From an uncultured Collinsella sp. (lineage in GTDB: Bacteria > Actinomycetota > Coriobacteriia > Coriobacteriales > Coriobacteriaceae), in NCBI GenBank assembly GCA_900542175.1, contig UQNC01000050.1, forward strand, positions 1 to 12,617: a DNA stretch of 12,617 nt, in the 5' to 3' direction. The position numbers and the translations under genes were made by a program. Below, piece by piece: positions 1 to 5,587 of this stretch. Position 1 is the first letter of the stretch, and the number at the start of each line of letters is the position of its first letter. The notes beneath the pieces are model-generated. The model was not told where the DNA came from. It saw nothing but the letters and a program-made list of their open reading frames with translations, and made no database searches.

Positions 1-77
1 TGCGGCGTAGGCCGCTTATTAGCCCGTCCAAGAATTGGGGCGCAGTTCATTACGGACCCGGGGCGCTTTCTTGTGGG

Positions 78-235
78 CAAGCGGAGGGATTCGAACCCGC
101 AAGGGTGCGGAGCTGAGGAAACGCGAAGCGTTTTCCAGCGCAGCACGCAAGGAGCGAAGCGACGCAGCGGAGCGCGGCCGCCGAAAAGGCGGACGCGGAA
201 TCCCTCCGTCCCATATCAGCCGAGAGCGCCTCGCG
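78..235. repeat. T-arm-like repeat, long copy
   Basis: The first 51 bp (78-128) are identical to 260-310. Read on the minus strand they contain GGGTTCGAATCCC, the hallmark of a tRNA T-arm, but no acceptor, anticodon or D arm follows. The five-pair T stem would also contain a C/T mismatch. After the shared block comes a hairpin (GGAAACGC, loop GAA, GCGTTTTCC, about 117-136). A further GC-rich stretch ends in AATCCCTCCG (199-208), which is complementary to CGGAGGGATT at 82-91. A weaker match, CCCATA followed by GAGCGCC, occurs at 210-230 and again at 321-341. This looks like a tRNA-derived or tRNA-mimicking dispersed repeat rather than a functional tRNA. Confidence 0.55.
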
Positions 236-259
236 TTAAGAAAATCGAGCCAACGCCGC

Positions 260-345
260 CAAGCGGAGGGATTCGAACCCGCAAGGGTGCGGAGCTGAGG
301 AAACGCGAAGGCGCCCCAGGCCCATAACGACCAAGAGCGCCTTAC
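260..345. repeat. T-arm-like repeat, short copy
   Basis: Positions 260-310 repeat 78-128 exactly. The downstream blocks CCCATA and GAGCGCC follow at an offset about 71 bp shorter than in the first copy. This copy therefore appears to be a deletion derivative lacking the internal hairpin and GC-rich stretch. The same T-arm-like motif is present on the minus strand without the rest of a tRNA. Confidence 0.5.
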
Positions 346-406
346 ATCTAGAAATTATCAGCCCAGTTCCGAAAAGCGAGCCACATGCGACAACCAAGTA
401 GTCACA

Positions 407-543
407 GGCCCCGGGAGAGCGGGGACACCGGCTTAGGTTTATCGCGAGTTCCGCACGAACAGGAGGCCACTTAATGTGGCCTCCGTCGTGAGCAGGACTG
501 TAGAGCAGGAAACCTAAGCCGGTGTCCCCGCTCTCCCGGGGCC
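407..543 (+). repeat. Long-arm hairpin element, copy A
   Basis: Two perfectly complementary 34-nt arms (407-440 and 510-543) enclose a 69-nt core (441-509). The core starts ATCGCGAGTTCCGCACG and ends GCAGGACTGTAGAGCAGG. Between these is an inner stem GGAGGCCAC/GTGGCCTCC (462-470/476-484) with loop TTAAT, extended by CACGA/TCGTG (454-458/486-490). The same core is found at 5190-5258 (minus) and 5474-5542 (plus), whereas the arm sequence is private to this copy apart from the innermost TTT/AAA. The element ends 7 nt after the stop codon of the minus-strand gene at 551, so it may act as its 3' end, but no T-tract follows the stem. Function is unknown. Confidence 0.9.
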
Positions 544-550
544 GAACGCC

Positions 551-2710
551 CTAGTTGTTGAGCATGCGGTCGAAGCTTCCCGAGTCGCCATCCCGATAGT
601 CGGCGGTCATCAGAATCTCCTGCGGAATTCGTCCGCCCTCACGCAGCACGTTGCGGAACTGCACGCGCGTAACCATGGGCAGATCCTTAATCGTCGCCGC
701 CAGGTTCTGCGGCACGCCCTGGTTGGCAGCCGCGGGCTCGCACGCGCCGCCGGCCTTCACGCGGCGCTTATGCTCGGCAAGCATGGCGCGATACATGCCG
801 GCATGCAGGCGAATCTCAACGACGTTGGCGTTGCGAGCCTGCTCGACGATGCGCGCACCCTCGCGATCGATGTCGCCCACGTAGTAGATATAGTTAAAGC
901 GGTAGCCAATCTCGGCCAGATAATCATCCAGCGCATGAGAGACACTCGCCTTGCACCCGCCGCCAAAGATTACGCCACCCACCTTGGTACCAAAGAGCTT
1001 GGCATGTTTACGTCCGCGCAGGAGCTTGACGATCTCGTCATAGGTATCCAGGTTCTCGACCATAATGAACGGCTTGTCGGCGCCCAGCGTAAAGAAGCCC
1101 GTAAAGTGCACCGGACGGTTGGGGGCGACCTTGATCGCCTGCATGCTGATGCCCTTTTCGGTCATGCGCCTGATCAGGCGCTCACCATGCTTGCCGTCAA
1201 AAGCTTTTTCGTCATTGAATATCTGGTAAGCGCGCTGGCGGCGCGAGGCAACCGGAGTATCGGCACCGCGGTTTTGCTCGATCCAAGCCTGGATAATCGC
1301 GATTTCCTCGGCAATCTTGCGATTGGACATTTCGTTGTGCTGAGCGCGCTGCGGCGTCTTTTTACCGTCCTTGCCTTCAACCCTTACAATCTGGGTCTGC
1401 TGCTCTTTGATCTTGGAGAGCGCCGTAGGCGTGGGGACAACCTTGAGCAGTTGCCTGCCCAGCACGCGGGCCAGGGCAAACGCCGAAACCTCGCCATGGG
1501 TAGTCGACTCAGCCTGCTGGGCAGCCGTATCTGCTGCGGCAGACTCGGGCTTCTTCTGAGACTTGCGCTTGGAATCGCCTTGGACATTGCGCTCGCGTTT
1601 CGAAGTAGACGTCTGCTTCTGCGAACGCTCGGGCTTGCCCTCCTTCGCCAGCTGACGCTTGGGCTGCCCCATCGGAGCATCCACCTTCGCATCTTCGTCG
1701 CGCGGCGCTACATTCTCGGCGGTATCCTGAGCGTTAGAACTGCGGCCGCCACGATGACGACGGCGGCGAGGCTTGCTCGATGTGCCCTCCCCCGTCTGTT
1801 CAACCGCAGGTTGCTGGCCCTGAGTCTCCATATCGGACGCAGTCTGCTCATCAACAGGCTTCTGTTCACGGACTCCCGACTCGGCTGGCTTCACGGCCTT
1901 CTCGGCCCGCGCCTCCGGAACCTGATTGACCTTCTCCTGACGCTTTACAGGGTACGCGCGACCTGCGAAGCCGCGACCGGGACGACACGAGTCTGAGGCC
2001 CTCTTGGCCGGCTTCTCGGAATCGTCCGCAACCTCGGCAGCCTCTTCGGCATCGCGCACAACGTCCTGCTGCGCAGCCTTAAAGTGAGCACCGCGGCGAC
2101 GCTTGGGCTCCTGAGGCTCAGCGGACTTTTGCTCTTTCACAGGCTCCTGCGGCTCGGCGACAGGCTCGTTCTCGACAACCTCGGTAACGGCCCCATCCTT
2201 TTGAGCCACAGCACGACGGAAGCGTTCCTGTTGGGCGCGGCGCTGCACATCACGCTTGCCGCCCCCGCCAAAGCCGCCGCGACCCGCCTTGGCGGTAAAA
2301 GCGCGAACGACGTTTTCATCGAGCAGCTCATCGGTATCGATATGCTCACGCGGGGCAACTTCTTCCGCAGCAGGCACCTCAACGGAATCCTCGACAGGCT
2401 GCTCCTGGGCATCATGGATCTCGGCATTGATGGTATAGAACGCCGGGCGGCCGTTAATGCCGCTGCCCTCGATCTTGGTAACGATTTTTGCCGCGATAAG
2501 CTCATCGCGCATCGCCTTGGTATCGCACTCCTTATCCACGGAGCGGAAGATTTGCGCCAGCGCGCTCGACTTGATCTTGAGCGCCTTGCGGCAGAGCAGG
2601 TCGTAGGCAACCAGCTTTGCCCGCTCGGCAGAAAGCGACGTTTGTCCGCTCAGACGCTCAGCCAGAGCATCGACATTTTGTTGGTTATCGGAATATACCG
2701 TCTTGGCCAC
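551..2710 (-). CDS. JetD-like Toprim domain protein with winged-helix N-terminus and disordered linker
   Basis: I take the GTG at 2710 as the start (719 residues). AAAGGGG lies just upstream, and the N-terminus VAKTVYSDNQQN looks natural. An ATG at 2791 would add 27 unconvincing residues. Residues 26-95 look like a winged-helix domain. Residues about 100-430 are low-complexity, rich in Glu, Lys, Arg, Gln and Ala, and probably disordered. From about residue 489 the sequence resembles the C-terminal (DUF2220-like) part of Wadjet JetD, a topoisomerase VI-A/Spo11-like nuclease subunit. It has RAYQIFNDEKAF, then VENLDTY with the Toprim Glu (E552), then YYVGDIDREG with the Asp pair D613 and D615. 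Acidic metal-binding residues thus appear intact, so DNA cleavage or binding is plausible but inferred. No JetA, JetB or JetC gene is present in the window. It lies downstream of the cstA terminator, and I found no convincing promoter. Confidence 0.6.
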   Translation of the reverse strand: MAKTVYSDNQQNVDALAERLSGQTSLSAERAKLVAYDLLCRKALKIKSSALAQIFRSVDKECDTKAMRDELIAAKIVTKIEGSGINGRPAFYTINAEIHDAQEQPVEDSVEVPAAEEVAPREHIDTDELLDENVVRAFTAKAGRGGFGGGGKRDVQRRAQQERFRRAVAQKDGAVTEVVENEPVAEPQEPVKEQKSAEPQEPKRRRGAHFKAAQQDVVRDAEEAAEVADDSEKPAKRASDSCRPGRGFAGRAYPVKRQEKVNQVPEARAEKAVKPAESGVREQKPVDEQTASDMETQGQQPAVEQTGEGTSSKPRRRRHRGGRSSNAQDTAENVAPRDEDAKVDAPMGQPKRQLAKEGKPERSQKQTSTSKRERNVQGDSKRKSQKKPESAAADTAAQQAESTTHGEVSAFALARVLGRQLLKVVPTPTALSKIKEQQTQIVRVEGKDGKKTPQRAQHNEMSNRKIAEEIAIIQAWIEQNRGADTPVASRRQRAYQIFNDEKAFDGKHGERLIRRMTEKGISMQAIKVAPNRPVHFTGFFTLGADKPFIMVENLDTYDEIVKLLRGRKHAKLFGTKVGGVIFGGGCKASVSHALDDYLAEIGYRFNYIYYVGDIDREGARIVEQARNANVVEIRLHAGMYRAMLAEHKRRVKAGGACEPAAANQGVPQNLAATIKDLPMVTRVQFRNVLREGGRIPQEILMTADYRDGDSGSFDRMLNN

Positions 2711-2813
2711 GGGGCCCCTTTCATATGCACACATATACGTCCATATGGTACAACGCGCGCCGCCATCCAAGCAAAACATCTGCGAGAACACCCCGGCATC
2801 ACCCGTCTTTACA

Positions 2814-2850
2814 AAAAAGACCGGGCCCGCGTTCTGCGGACCCGGTCTTT
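2814..2850 (-). terminator. Rho-independent terminator of cstA
   Basis: A 10-bp stem AAAGACCGGG/CCCGGTCTTT (2816-2825/2841-2850) continues after one mismatch as CCGC/GCGG with a 5-nt loop. On the minus strand the stem runs into TTTTTT. It lies 40 nt after the cstA stop codon and separates cstA from the downstream gene. Confidence 0.9.
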
Positions 2851-2889
2851 CCGAGTCATAGAGATGGAGGATTCAATCCGTCCGATCGG

Positions 2890-4779
2890 CTAAGCCTTGG
2901 CGGCTTCAGCGTCGGCAGGAGCCTCAGCAGCGGCGGCGCGACCATACTCGGCCTTGCCCATCTCGGACCACTCGGGCTCCTCGTCGGGCATGGAGCCGGC
3001 CTCCTTGCCGAAGAACTCCTTGAGGCAGTTGACGGCAACGATGAGGCCCAGGACCATCAGCAGGACGGCGAAGACGAGCTGCAGGCCCTTGGTGGCGGCG
3101 ACGGAGACGGCGGCCGTGGTGGCGGTAGCCGGGATGGTGCCAAAGAAGCCGTAGGCCTGGACGGCGGTCATGCAGCCCATAGCGCTCTGGACCAGCGAGG
3201 TGAAGGTGCAGCAGAGCAGGAAGACGACGGGCACGTAGAGCATCCAACCCTTGCGGCCGGTGCACTTGCAGAACACGGCGAGGGTGATCATGGTCATACC
3301 GCCGAGCAGCTGGTTGGAAGCACCAAAGAGCGGCCAGATGTTGGCATAGCCACCAAAAGCGAGGGCGAGACCAGGAAGCAGGGTGACAACCGTGGCGAAC
3401 CAGGGGTTGCCGAGGACCTTCATGTAGCCGGCCTTGGACTCGATGGCCAGGGCGTCGTTGGTCTGGGCAAAGAACTCGGAAAACGAGGTGCGGGCGATGC
3501 GAGCGACGGCGTCGAGCGAGGTCAGGGCCAGAGCGGAGACGTTCATGGTCATGAAGACGGTTGCGAGCGTGCCGTCAACACCGAAGGCCTGCATACCGCG
3601 GGAGATGCCAGCGGCAAAGATCTGGAACGGGGTGGAAGCGACGCCGGCGTTAAGGGCGCCGGTACCGGCGGTGTTCATGTCGGAGAACATGATGCCGGCA
3701 ACGATGATGGCAAGGATGCCAACGAAGGACTCAACGACCATAGCGCCGTAACCGACCTTGACGGCGTCCTGCTCCTTCTCAACCTGCTTGGAGGAGGTAC
3801 CAGAAGAAACGAGGCTGTGGAAACCGGAGAGAGCGCCGCAAGCAACAGAGACAAACAGGACCGGGAACATCATGCCGGAGGCACCAGAGAAGCCAGTGAA
3901 GACCGGAGCGGTCATCGTAGCCTGGCCGTGAACACCCAGGACAACGATGCCGAGGACAGCGCAGGAGATCATGACGATCATCATGATGGAAGTGAGGTAG
4001 TCGCGCGGGGTCTTGAGCATCTGGATGGGCATAGCGCCAGCGAAGACCAGGTAGACCATGACGACAGCGAACCACTGGAACTTGGTCAGATAAACCGGGA
4101 ACTGCATACCAACGGCGAACATGAGAACCATGAGCACCACGCCGGTGACGAACTCGGCAGCGCCGGTGAGGTTGAACTTCTTCTGGGCCCAACCAAAGGC
4201 CATGGCGACGAAGGTGAACAGGATGGAGATGGTGCCAGCGCAGCCGGCGGCATAGGACTTGGTGAAGTCGATGGCACCGGTAGCAGCGCCAGAAGCGTCA
4301 ACGGCCGGGGTGAACATGAACGTCTTGCAGACCATGTCGGTGAAAGCGGCGATGACGATGATGCAGAACAGCCAGCAGAACAGCAGGAACAGGCGACGGC
4401 CGGTCTTGCCGATGTACTTCTCGATGAGCTGAGCGAGCGACTTGCCGTTGTTCTTCATCGAGGCGTACAGGGCACCAAAGTCGTGGACGGCGCCAAAGAA
4501 GATGCCGCCGACGAGGACCCAGAGCACGACGGGCAGCCAGCCAAAGGCCATGGCGACGATCGTACCCGTGACAGGGCCGGCACCGCAGATCGAGCTGAAC
4601 TGGTGCGAGAACGCGGTGAAGGCGGAGACGGGCGAGAAGCTCTTGCCGTCCTTCATGCGCTTGGCCGGCGTGAGGGCCTCTTTGTCAACGCCCCACTTGT
4701 TGGCCAACCAGCGGCCGTAGCCCAGATAGCCGCAGGCAAGCACCGCCGCAGCCACAACCATGAGCAAAACTCCGTTCAT
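2890..4779 (-). CDS. cstA: CstA/BtsT-family transporter (carbon starvation protein)
   Basis: The protein is a 629-residue multipass inner-membrane protein of the CstA family. Known members import pyruvate with protons, or have been linked to peptide uptake under carbon starvation. Family motifs are clear: SSICGAGPVTG (62-72) after the first membrane segment, GGIFFGAVHDFG (91-102), GFHSLVSSGTSSKQ (319-332), LTSLDAVARIAR (419-430) and WPLFGASNQLL (482-492). About 15 hydrophobic stretches can be counted. It is somewhat shorter than the roughly 700-residue E. coli protein and ends in a Glu/Ala-rich cytoplasmic-type tail (about 596-629). The ATG at 4779 is preceded by AGAGGAGG at good spacing. It is a single-gene transcript with its own promoter, structured leader and terminator. 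The exact substrate (pyruvate versus peptides) cannot be read from the sequence. Confidence 0.92.
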   Translation of the reverse strand: MNGVLLMVVAAAVLACGYLGYGRWLANKWGVDKEALTPAKRMKDGKSFSPVSAFTAFSHQFSSICGAGPVTGTIVAMAFGWLPVVLWVLVGGIFFGAVHDFGALYASMKNNGKSLAQLIEKYIGKTGRRLFLLFCWLFCIIVIAAFTDMVCKTFMFTPAVDASGAATGAIDFTKSYAAGCAGTISILFTFVAMAFGWAQKKFNLTGAAEFVTGVVLMVLMFAVGMQFPVYLTKFQWFAVVMVYLVFAGAMPIQMLKTPRDYLTSIMMIVMISCAVLGIVVLGVHGQATMTAPVFTGFSGASGMMFPVLFVSVACGALSGFHSLVSSGTSSKQVEKEQDAVKVGYGAMVVESFVGILAIIVAGIMFSDMNTAGTGALNAGVASTPFQIFAAGISRGMQAFGVDGTLATVFMTMNVSALALTSLDAVARIARTSFSEFFAQTNDALAIESKAGYMKVLGNPWFATVVTLLPGLALAFGGYANIWPLFGASNQLLGGMTMITLAVFCKCTGRKGWMLYVPVVFLLCCTFTSLVQSAMGCMTAVQAYGFFGTIPATATTAAVSVAATKGLQLVFAVLLMVLGLIVAVNCLKEFFGKEAGSMPDEEPEWSEMGKAEYGRAAAAEAPADAEAAKA

Positions 4780-4819
4780 TACATTTCCTCCTCTAAAAAG
4801 AACTACTCAGACATAAAAA

Positions 4820-4853
4820 ATGAGGGCCGTCGGTTGCGCTCGACGGCCCTCAT
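4820..4853 (-). terminator. Terminator-like hairpin in the cstA leader
   Basis: A perfect 13-bp stem ATGAGGGCCGTCG/CGACGGCCCTCAT (4820-4832/4841-4853) with an 8-nt loop is followed on the minus strand by a T-run (ATTTTTTATG). It lies only about 40 nt before the cstA start and downstream of the best cstA promoter. It is therefore best read as a premature terminator or attenuator in the leader. If the true cstA promoter lay between this hairpin and the gene, it would instead simply end an upstream transcript, but I see no promoter there. Confidence 0.8.
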
Positions 4854-4856
4854 CTT

Positions 4857-4941
4857 CATCAGCCGCCCGTTATCGTACGGGCTAGCTGTATGTGCTAACC
4901 CGCATCAGATAATTACTACGCTGATAATGTTTAGCTGATGC
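4857..4941 (-). promoter_or_regulatory. Alternative stems in the cstA leader
   Basis: Several pairings compete in the transcribed leader. CGGGTTAGC/GCTAGCCCG (4894-4902 with 4878-4886, one G-U pair) excludes CAGC..GCCCGT/ACGGGC..GCTG (4883-4888 region with 4860-4870). The outer stem GCATCAG/CTGATGC (4935-4941 with 4902-4908) competes with pairing of the same 5' strand to GGCTGATG at 4857-4864, directly before the terminator hairpin. I recognise no known riboswitch or T-box consensus here, and I did not find a strong antiterminator that overlaps the terminator stem itself. Confidence 0.45.
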
Positions 4942-4973
4942 GTGAACATGTCTAAGAAATCCTCTTCAATCAT
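4905..4973 (-). CDS. Possible cstA leader peptide (22 codons)
   Basis: A short open frame inside the cstA leader starts at ATG 4973, with an internal ATG at 4949, and stops with TGA at 4905-4907. It ends in NIISVVII, a run of Ile and Val codons, just where the mutually exclusive leader stems begin and about 50 nt before the terminator hairpin. This layout resembles branched-chain amino-acid attenuators. Support for translation is weak: the first ATG has no clear ribosome binding site, and GAAGAGGA before the second ATG is about 11 nt away. It may be chance. Confidence 0.25.
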   Translation of the reverse strand: MIEEDFLDMFTHQLNIISVVII

Positions 4974-5002
4974 GATGTGAACGATCCGTGCGTGTTCACA
5001 TC
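4974..5002 (-). promoter_or_regulatory. Perfect inverted repeat at the start of the cstA leader
   Basis: GATGTGAAC (4974-4982) and GTTCACATC (4994-5002) form a perfect 9-bp inverted repeat with an 11-nt spacer, about 12-40 nt after the predicted transcription start. A further half-site GTGAACA occurs at 4943-4949. It could be a repressor operator read as DNA or an RNA hairpin in the leader. The TGTGA/TCACA ends recall Crp-family sites, but the spacer is too long for the E. coli consensus. Confidence 0.5.
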
Positions 5003-5020
5003 CCCCAGTGGATGAAAAGG

Positions 5021-5049
5021 AGTATGAAACTTTAGTTACCTAAAGTCAA
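5021..5049 (-). promoter_or_regulatory. cstA promoter with palindrome in the spacer
   Basis: On the minus strand, TTGACT (5044-5049) is separated by 17 nt from CATACT (5021-5026), a good -35 and a fair -10, with AT-rich DNA upstream. The spacer and part of the -35 box are occupied by an 18-bp palindrome ACTTTAG-4 nt-CTAAAGT (5029-5046), a likely operator position. The predicted start near 5014 gives a leader of about 235 nt before the cstA ATG. Confidence 0.6.
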
Positions 5050-5155
5050 CGCAAATATGTAATGAATTTTCAACTTTTTTGAATTTCTCGTTATAAAACG
5101 CCACTGACCTCGGACTTTACCCAACAAAAGTTTTTGCATGGGAGATACCCCTCGG

Positions 5156-5292
5156 GAGCCGCGGGAGCCGGGCGGCGCATATGAACTTTCCTGCTCTACA
5201 GTCCTGCGCAAGACGGAAAGCACATTAAGTGCTTTCCTTTGCGTGCGGAACTCGCGATAAAGTTCATATGCGCCGCCCGGCTCCCGCGGCTC
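5156..5292 (-). repeat. Long-arm hairpin element, copy B
   Basis: Perfect 34-nt arms (5156-5189 and 5259-5292) enclose a 69-nt core (5190-5258) that reads in the family orientation on the minus strand, opposite to copies A and C. The identical 17-nt and 18-nt flanks of the core are present, with inner stem GGAAAGCAC/GTGCTTTCC and loop TTAAT. Outside the arms, pairing can continue imperfectly (about 5148-5155 with 5293-5299). All eight core differences from copy C fall in the inner stem and form four compensated base pairs. Unlike A and C it is not next to a stop codon but lies upstream of the cstA promoter. Confidence 0.9.
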
Positions 5293-5440
5293 TCAGGGGC
5301 TCCCATCCCAAATGCGGAGCAAAGCTCCGCACACCATCTTTTTCGTTCAGCTAAAGCACGCCGGAAATTCGACGCAGCTGGCTAACCTTGCCGGACGTTG
5401 TCGACGCCAAACCAGCTCAGAAGCTATATCGATACAGAAA

Positions 5441-5575
5441 GGTCCCCGGACGGAGGGGCCGGATATAAGGTTTATCGCGAGTTCCGCACGCAAAGAAGGC
5501 CACTTAATGTGGCCTTCGTCTTGCGCAGGACTGTAGAGCAGGAAACCTTATATCCGGCCCCTCCGTCCGGGGACC
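5441..5575 (+). repeat. Long-arm hairpin element, copy C
   Basis: Perfect 33-nt arms (5441-5473 and 5543-5575) enclose a 69-nt core (5474-5542) in the same orientation as copy A. The inner stem is GAAGGCCAC/GTGGCCTTC with loop TTAAT, supported by CGCAA/TTGCG outside it. The core differs from copy A at six positions, but the arms are unrelated in detail to those of A and B. It ends 12 nt after the tsaD-fusion stop codon, so it may form the 3' end of the acpS-tsaD operon. The minus strand beyond the stem reads TTTCTGTATC, not a proper T-tract. Confidence 0.9.
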
Positions 5576-5587
5576 GCGCCGTACCAG

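Larger units (their letters stand above)
1..406. other. Gene-free left edge with tRNA-like repeats
   Basis: I see no credible gene in this stretch. The short open frames at 35-298 and 73-327 lie across a duplicated GC-rich repeat and resemble no family I know. What it does hold is a 51-bp direct repeat (78-128 and 260-310) with a tRNA T-arm-like motif, described separately. Positions 1-77 and 345-406 show nothing I can name. No promoter or T-tract terminator is evident. Confidence 0.6.
4780..5587. other. Large intergenic region with cstA control region and two hairpin elements
   Basis: The region contains no convincing full-length gene. From right to left it holds hairpin element C (5441-5575), a unique spacer (5293-5440), hairpin element B (5156-5292), an AT-rich stretch (5051-5100) that could act as an UP-type element, and the cstA promoter. 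The cstA leader with its hairpins and terminator follows. In the spacer, TGCGGAGC/GCTCCGCA (5313-5320/5324-5331) forms a short hairpin of unknown role. The small frames at 5032-5223, 5312-5536 and 5398-5745 run through the hairpin elements and are not believable proteins. Confidence 0.7.

Noticed and set aside
79..128. tRNA gene on the minus strand
   Set aside because: Only a T-arm-like motif is present; acceptor, anticodon and D arms cannot be found and the T stem has a mismatch.
770..1996. 408-residue open frame on the plus strand
   Set aside because: It is antisense to the JetD-like gene, with no recognisable domain and no ribosome binding site; a codon-bias shadow.
551..2791. ATG at 2791 as start of the JetD-like protein
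   Set aside because: The extra 27 residues are Cys/aromatic-rich and unlike the rest; the GTG at 2710 has a purine-rich AAAGGGG just upstream.
2617..4938. 773-residue open frame on the plus strand
   Set aside because: It is antisense to cstA, rich in Gly/Asp/Glu/His as expected from the reverse of membrane-protein codons in a GC-rich genome, and runs through both cstA terminators.
5032..5223. 63-residue open frame on the minus strand upstream of cstA
   Set aside because: It starts in the core of hairpin element B and overlaps the cstA promoter; no homology or good start site is visible.
5313..5343. Rho-independent terminator on the plus strand
   Set aside because: The 8-bp stem is real, but the T-run starts 6-7 nt after it and no plus-strand gene precedes it.
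407..5575. CRISPR array or insertion-sequence ends
   Set aside because: The three copies are not tandem with regular spacers, no transposase or cas gene is present, and the arms differ between copies, unlike IS terminal repeats.
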